Assembly (NCBI GenBank): GCA_008932955.1
Contig: WBXE01000033.1
Span: 1 to 15,245, forward strand
Length of the DNA: 15,245 bases
Direction of reading: 5' to 3'
DNA from: Verrucomicrobiota bacterium
Lineage (GTDB): Bacteria; Verrucomicrobiota; Verrucomicrobiia; Verrucomicrobiales; Akkermansiaceae
Part shown: one piece after another, positions 14,903 through 15,245 of the stretch
Layout of the letters: the number at the start of each line of letters is the position of its first letter
Numbering within the stretch: position 1 is the first letter of the stretch
The notes under the pieces: generated by a model
The model's input: only the letters and a program-made list of their open reading frames with translations
Database searches by the model: none
Told to the model about the DNA's origin: nothing
Position numbers and translations under genes: made by a program

Positions 14903-15245
14903 ATGCGCTCCCCCGCCTTCACGTTTCTGCTCAGCCTCGTCGCACTGGTCACCTGCGGGTTGGCTGGCTGGTGGCTGTCGGATGGCCAGCTCAGCGCCTT
15001 GTTCGGCACGCCGCCGACCCCGCCGGGGGACCGGCTGTACACGTCGTTTGCGCCGGCGGATGTGCGTAAAATCCAAATTTCGGTGCAGGGTAAGACTGCG
15101 GAGTTTGTCAAAGCCAGTGGCGGCTGGCAAGCCTCGCAACCCTGGCAAGACCGCATGGACCCGCGGGCGGCGGTGGGCATCATCGGCTTCACCCTCGGCA
15201 TGCGCGTGGAAGATCTGGCGCCGACCGGAGAAATGCACCTGGCGG
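14903..15245 (+). CDS. DUF4340-type protein, N-terminal part (runs off the window)
   Basis: Only the first 114 residues are visible. A membrane anchor at about 6-25 is followed by a short linker and then a repeat-like beta unit: VRKIQISVQGKTAEFVKASG, GWQASQPWQDRMDPRAAVG. The order of strand, Lys-x-x-Gly-Gly-Trp, Pro, then Asp-Pro-x-Ala-Val helix is what I recognise in DUF4340 proteins. These commonly follow GldG-type genes. The ATG at 14903 is 5 nt after the GldG-family stop. No molecular activity is known for the family; a periplasmic accessory role to the ABC complex is inferred from gene order only. Confidence 0.78.
   Translation, partial: MRSPAFTFLLSLVALVTCGLAGWWLSDGQLSALFGTPPTPPGDRLYTSFAPADVRKIQISVQGKTAEFVKASGGWQASQPWQDRMDPRAAVGIIGFTLGMRVEDLAPTGEMHLA

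Overview
The window is about 15.2 kb of GC-rich bacterial chromosome with every convincing gene on the + strand. It suggests a Gram-negative member of the Verrucomicrobiota. The reasons are an outer-membrane efflux system, GldF/GldG/DUF4340-type genes, few clear Shine-Dalgarno sites, and short phased intergenic repeats of the ATCCGTG/ATCTGCG kind that I associate with that phylum. The phylum is an inference from gene content and style, not from a marker gene.

Layout. Positions 1-172 hold one copy of a dispersed intergenic repeat. It is followed by a tight four-gene block: queA (tRNA queuosine synthesis), a TolC/CusC-like outer-membrane lipoprotein, a divergent RND periplasmic adaptor and a 1039-residue RND pump of the CusA/CzcA type (182-6641). 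Positions 6642-7543 look like a rearranged accessory patch: a 21-bp tandem repeat, a perfect 12-bp palindrome, a VapB-like antitoxin, and a VapC-like PIN toxin that loses its family sequence after about 58 residues. A good sigma70-like promoter lies at the far edge of this patch and faces mgtC (7544-8257).

Next come a repeat-filled spacer (8258-8712) with a second, about 94% identical copy of the 172-bp element, then pheS (8713-9729), a 155-bp spacer made largely of two kinds of short phased repeat, and pheT (9885-12269). These two genes encode the phenylalanyl-tRNA synthetase. A 311-bp stretch without a recognisable gene separates pheT from a GldF-like ABC-2 permease, a GldG-family protein and the start of a DUF4340 protein that runs off the window. 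These three probably form one membrane export or envelope complex, but the ATPase that normally leads such a cluster is not here.

I see no clearly new multi-gene system. The strongest leads are the duplicated intergenic element with inverted arms, the broken VapBC pair next to a possible operator, the unusual adaptor and pump chemistry of the RND system, and the ABC cluster without its ATPase.
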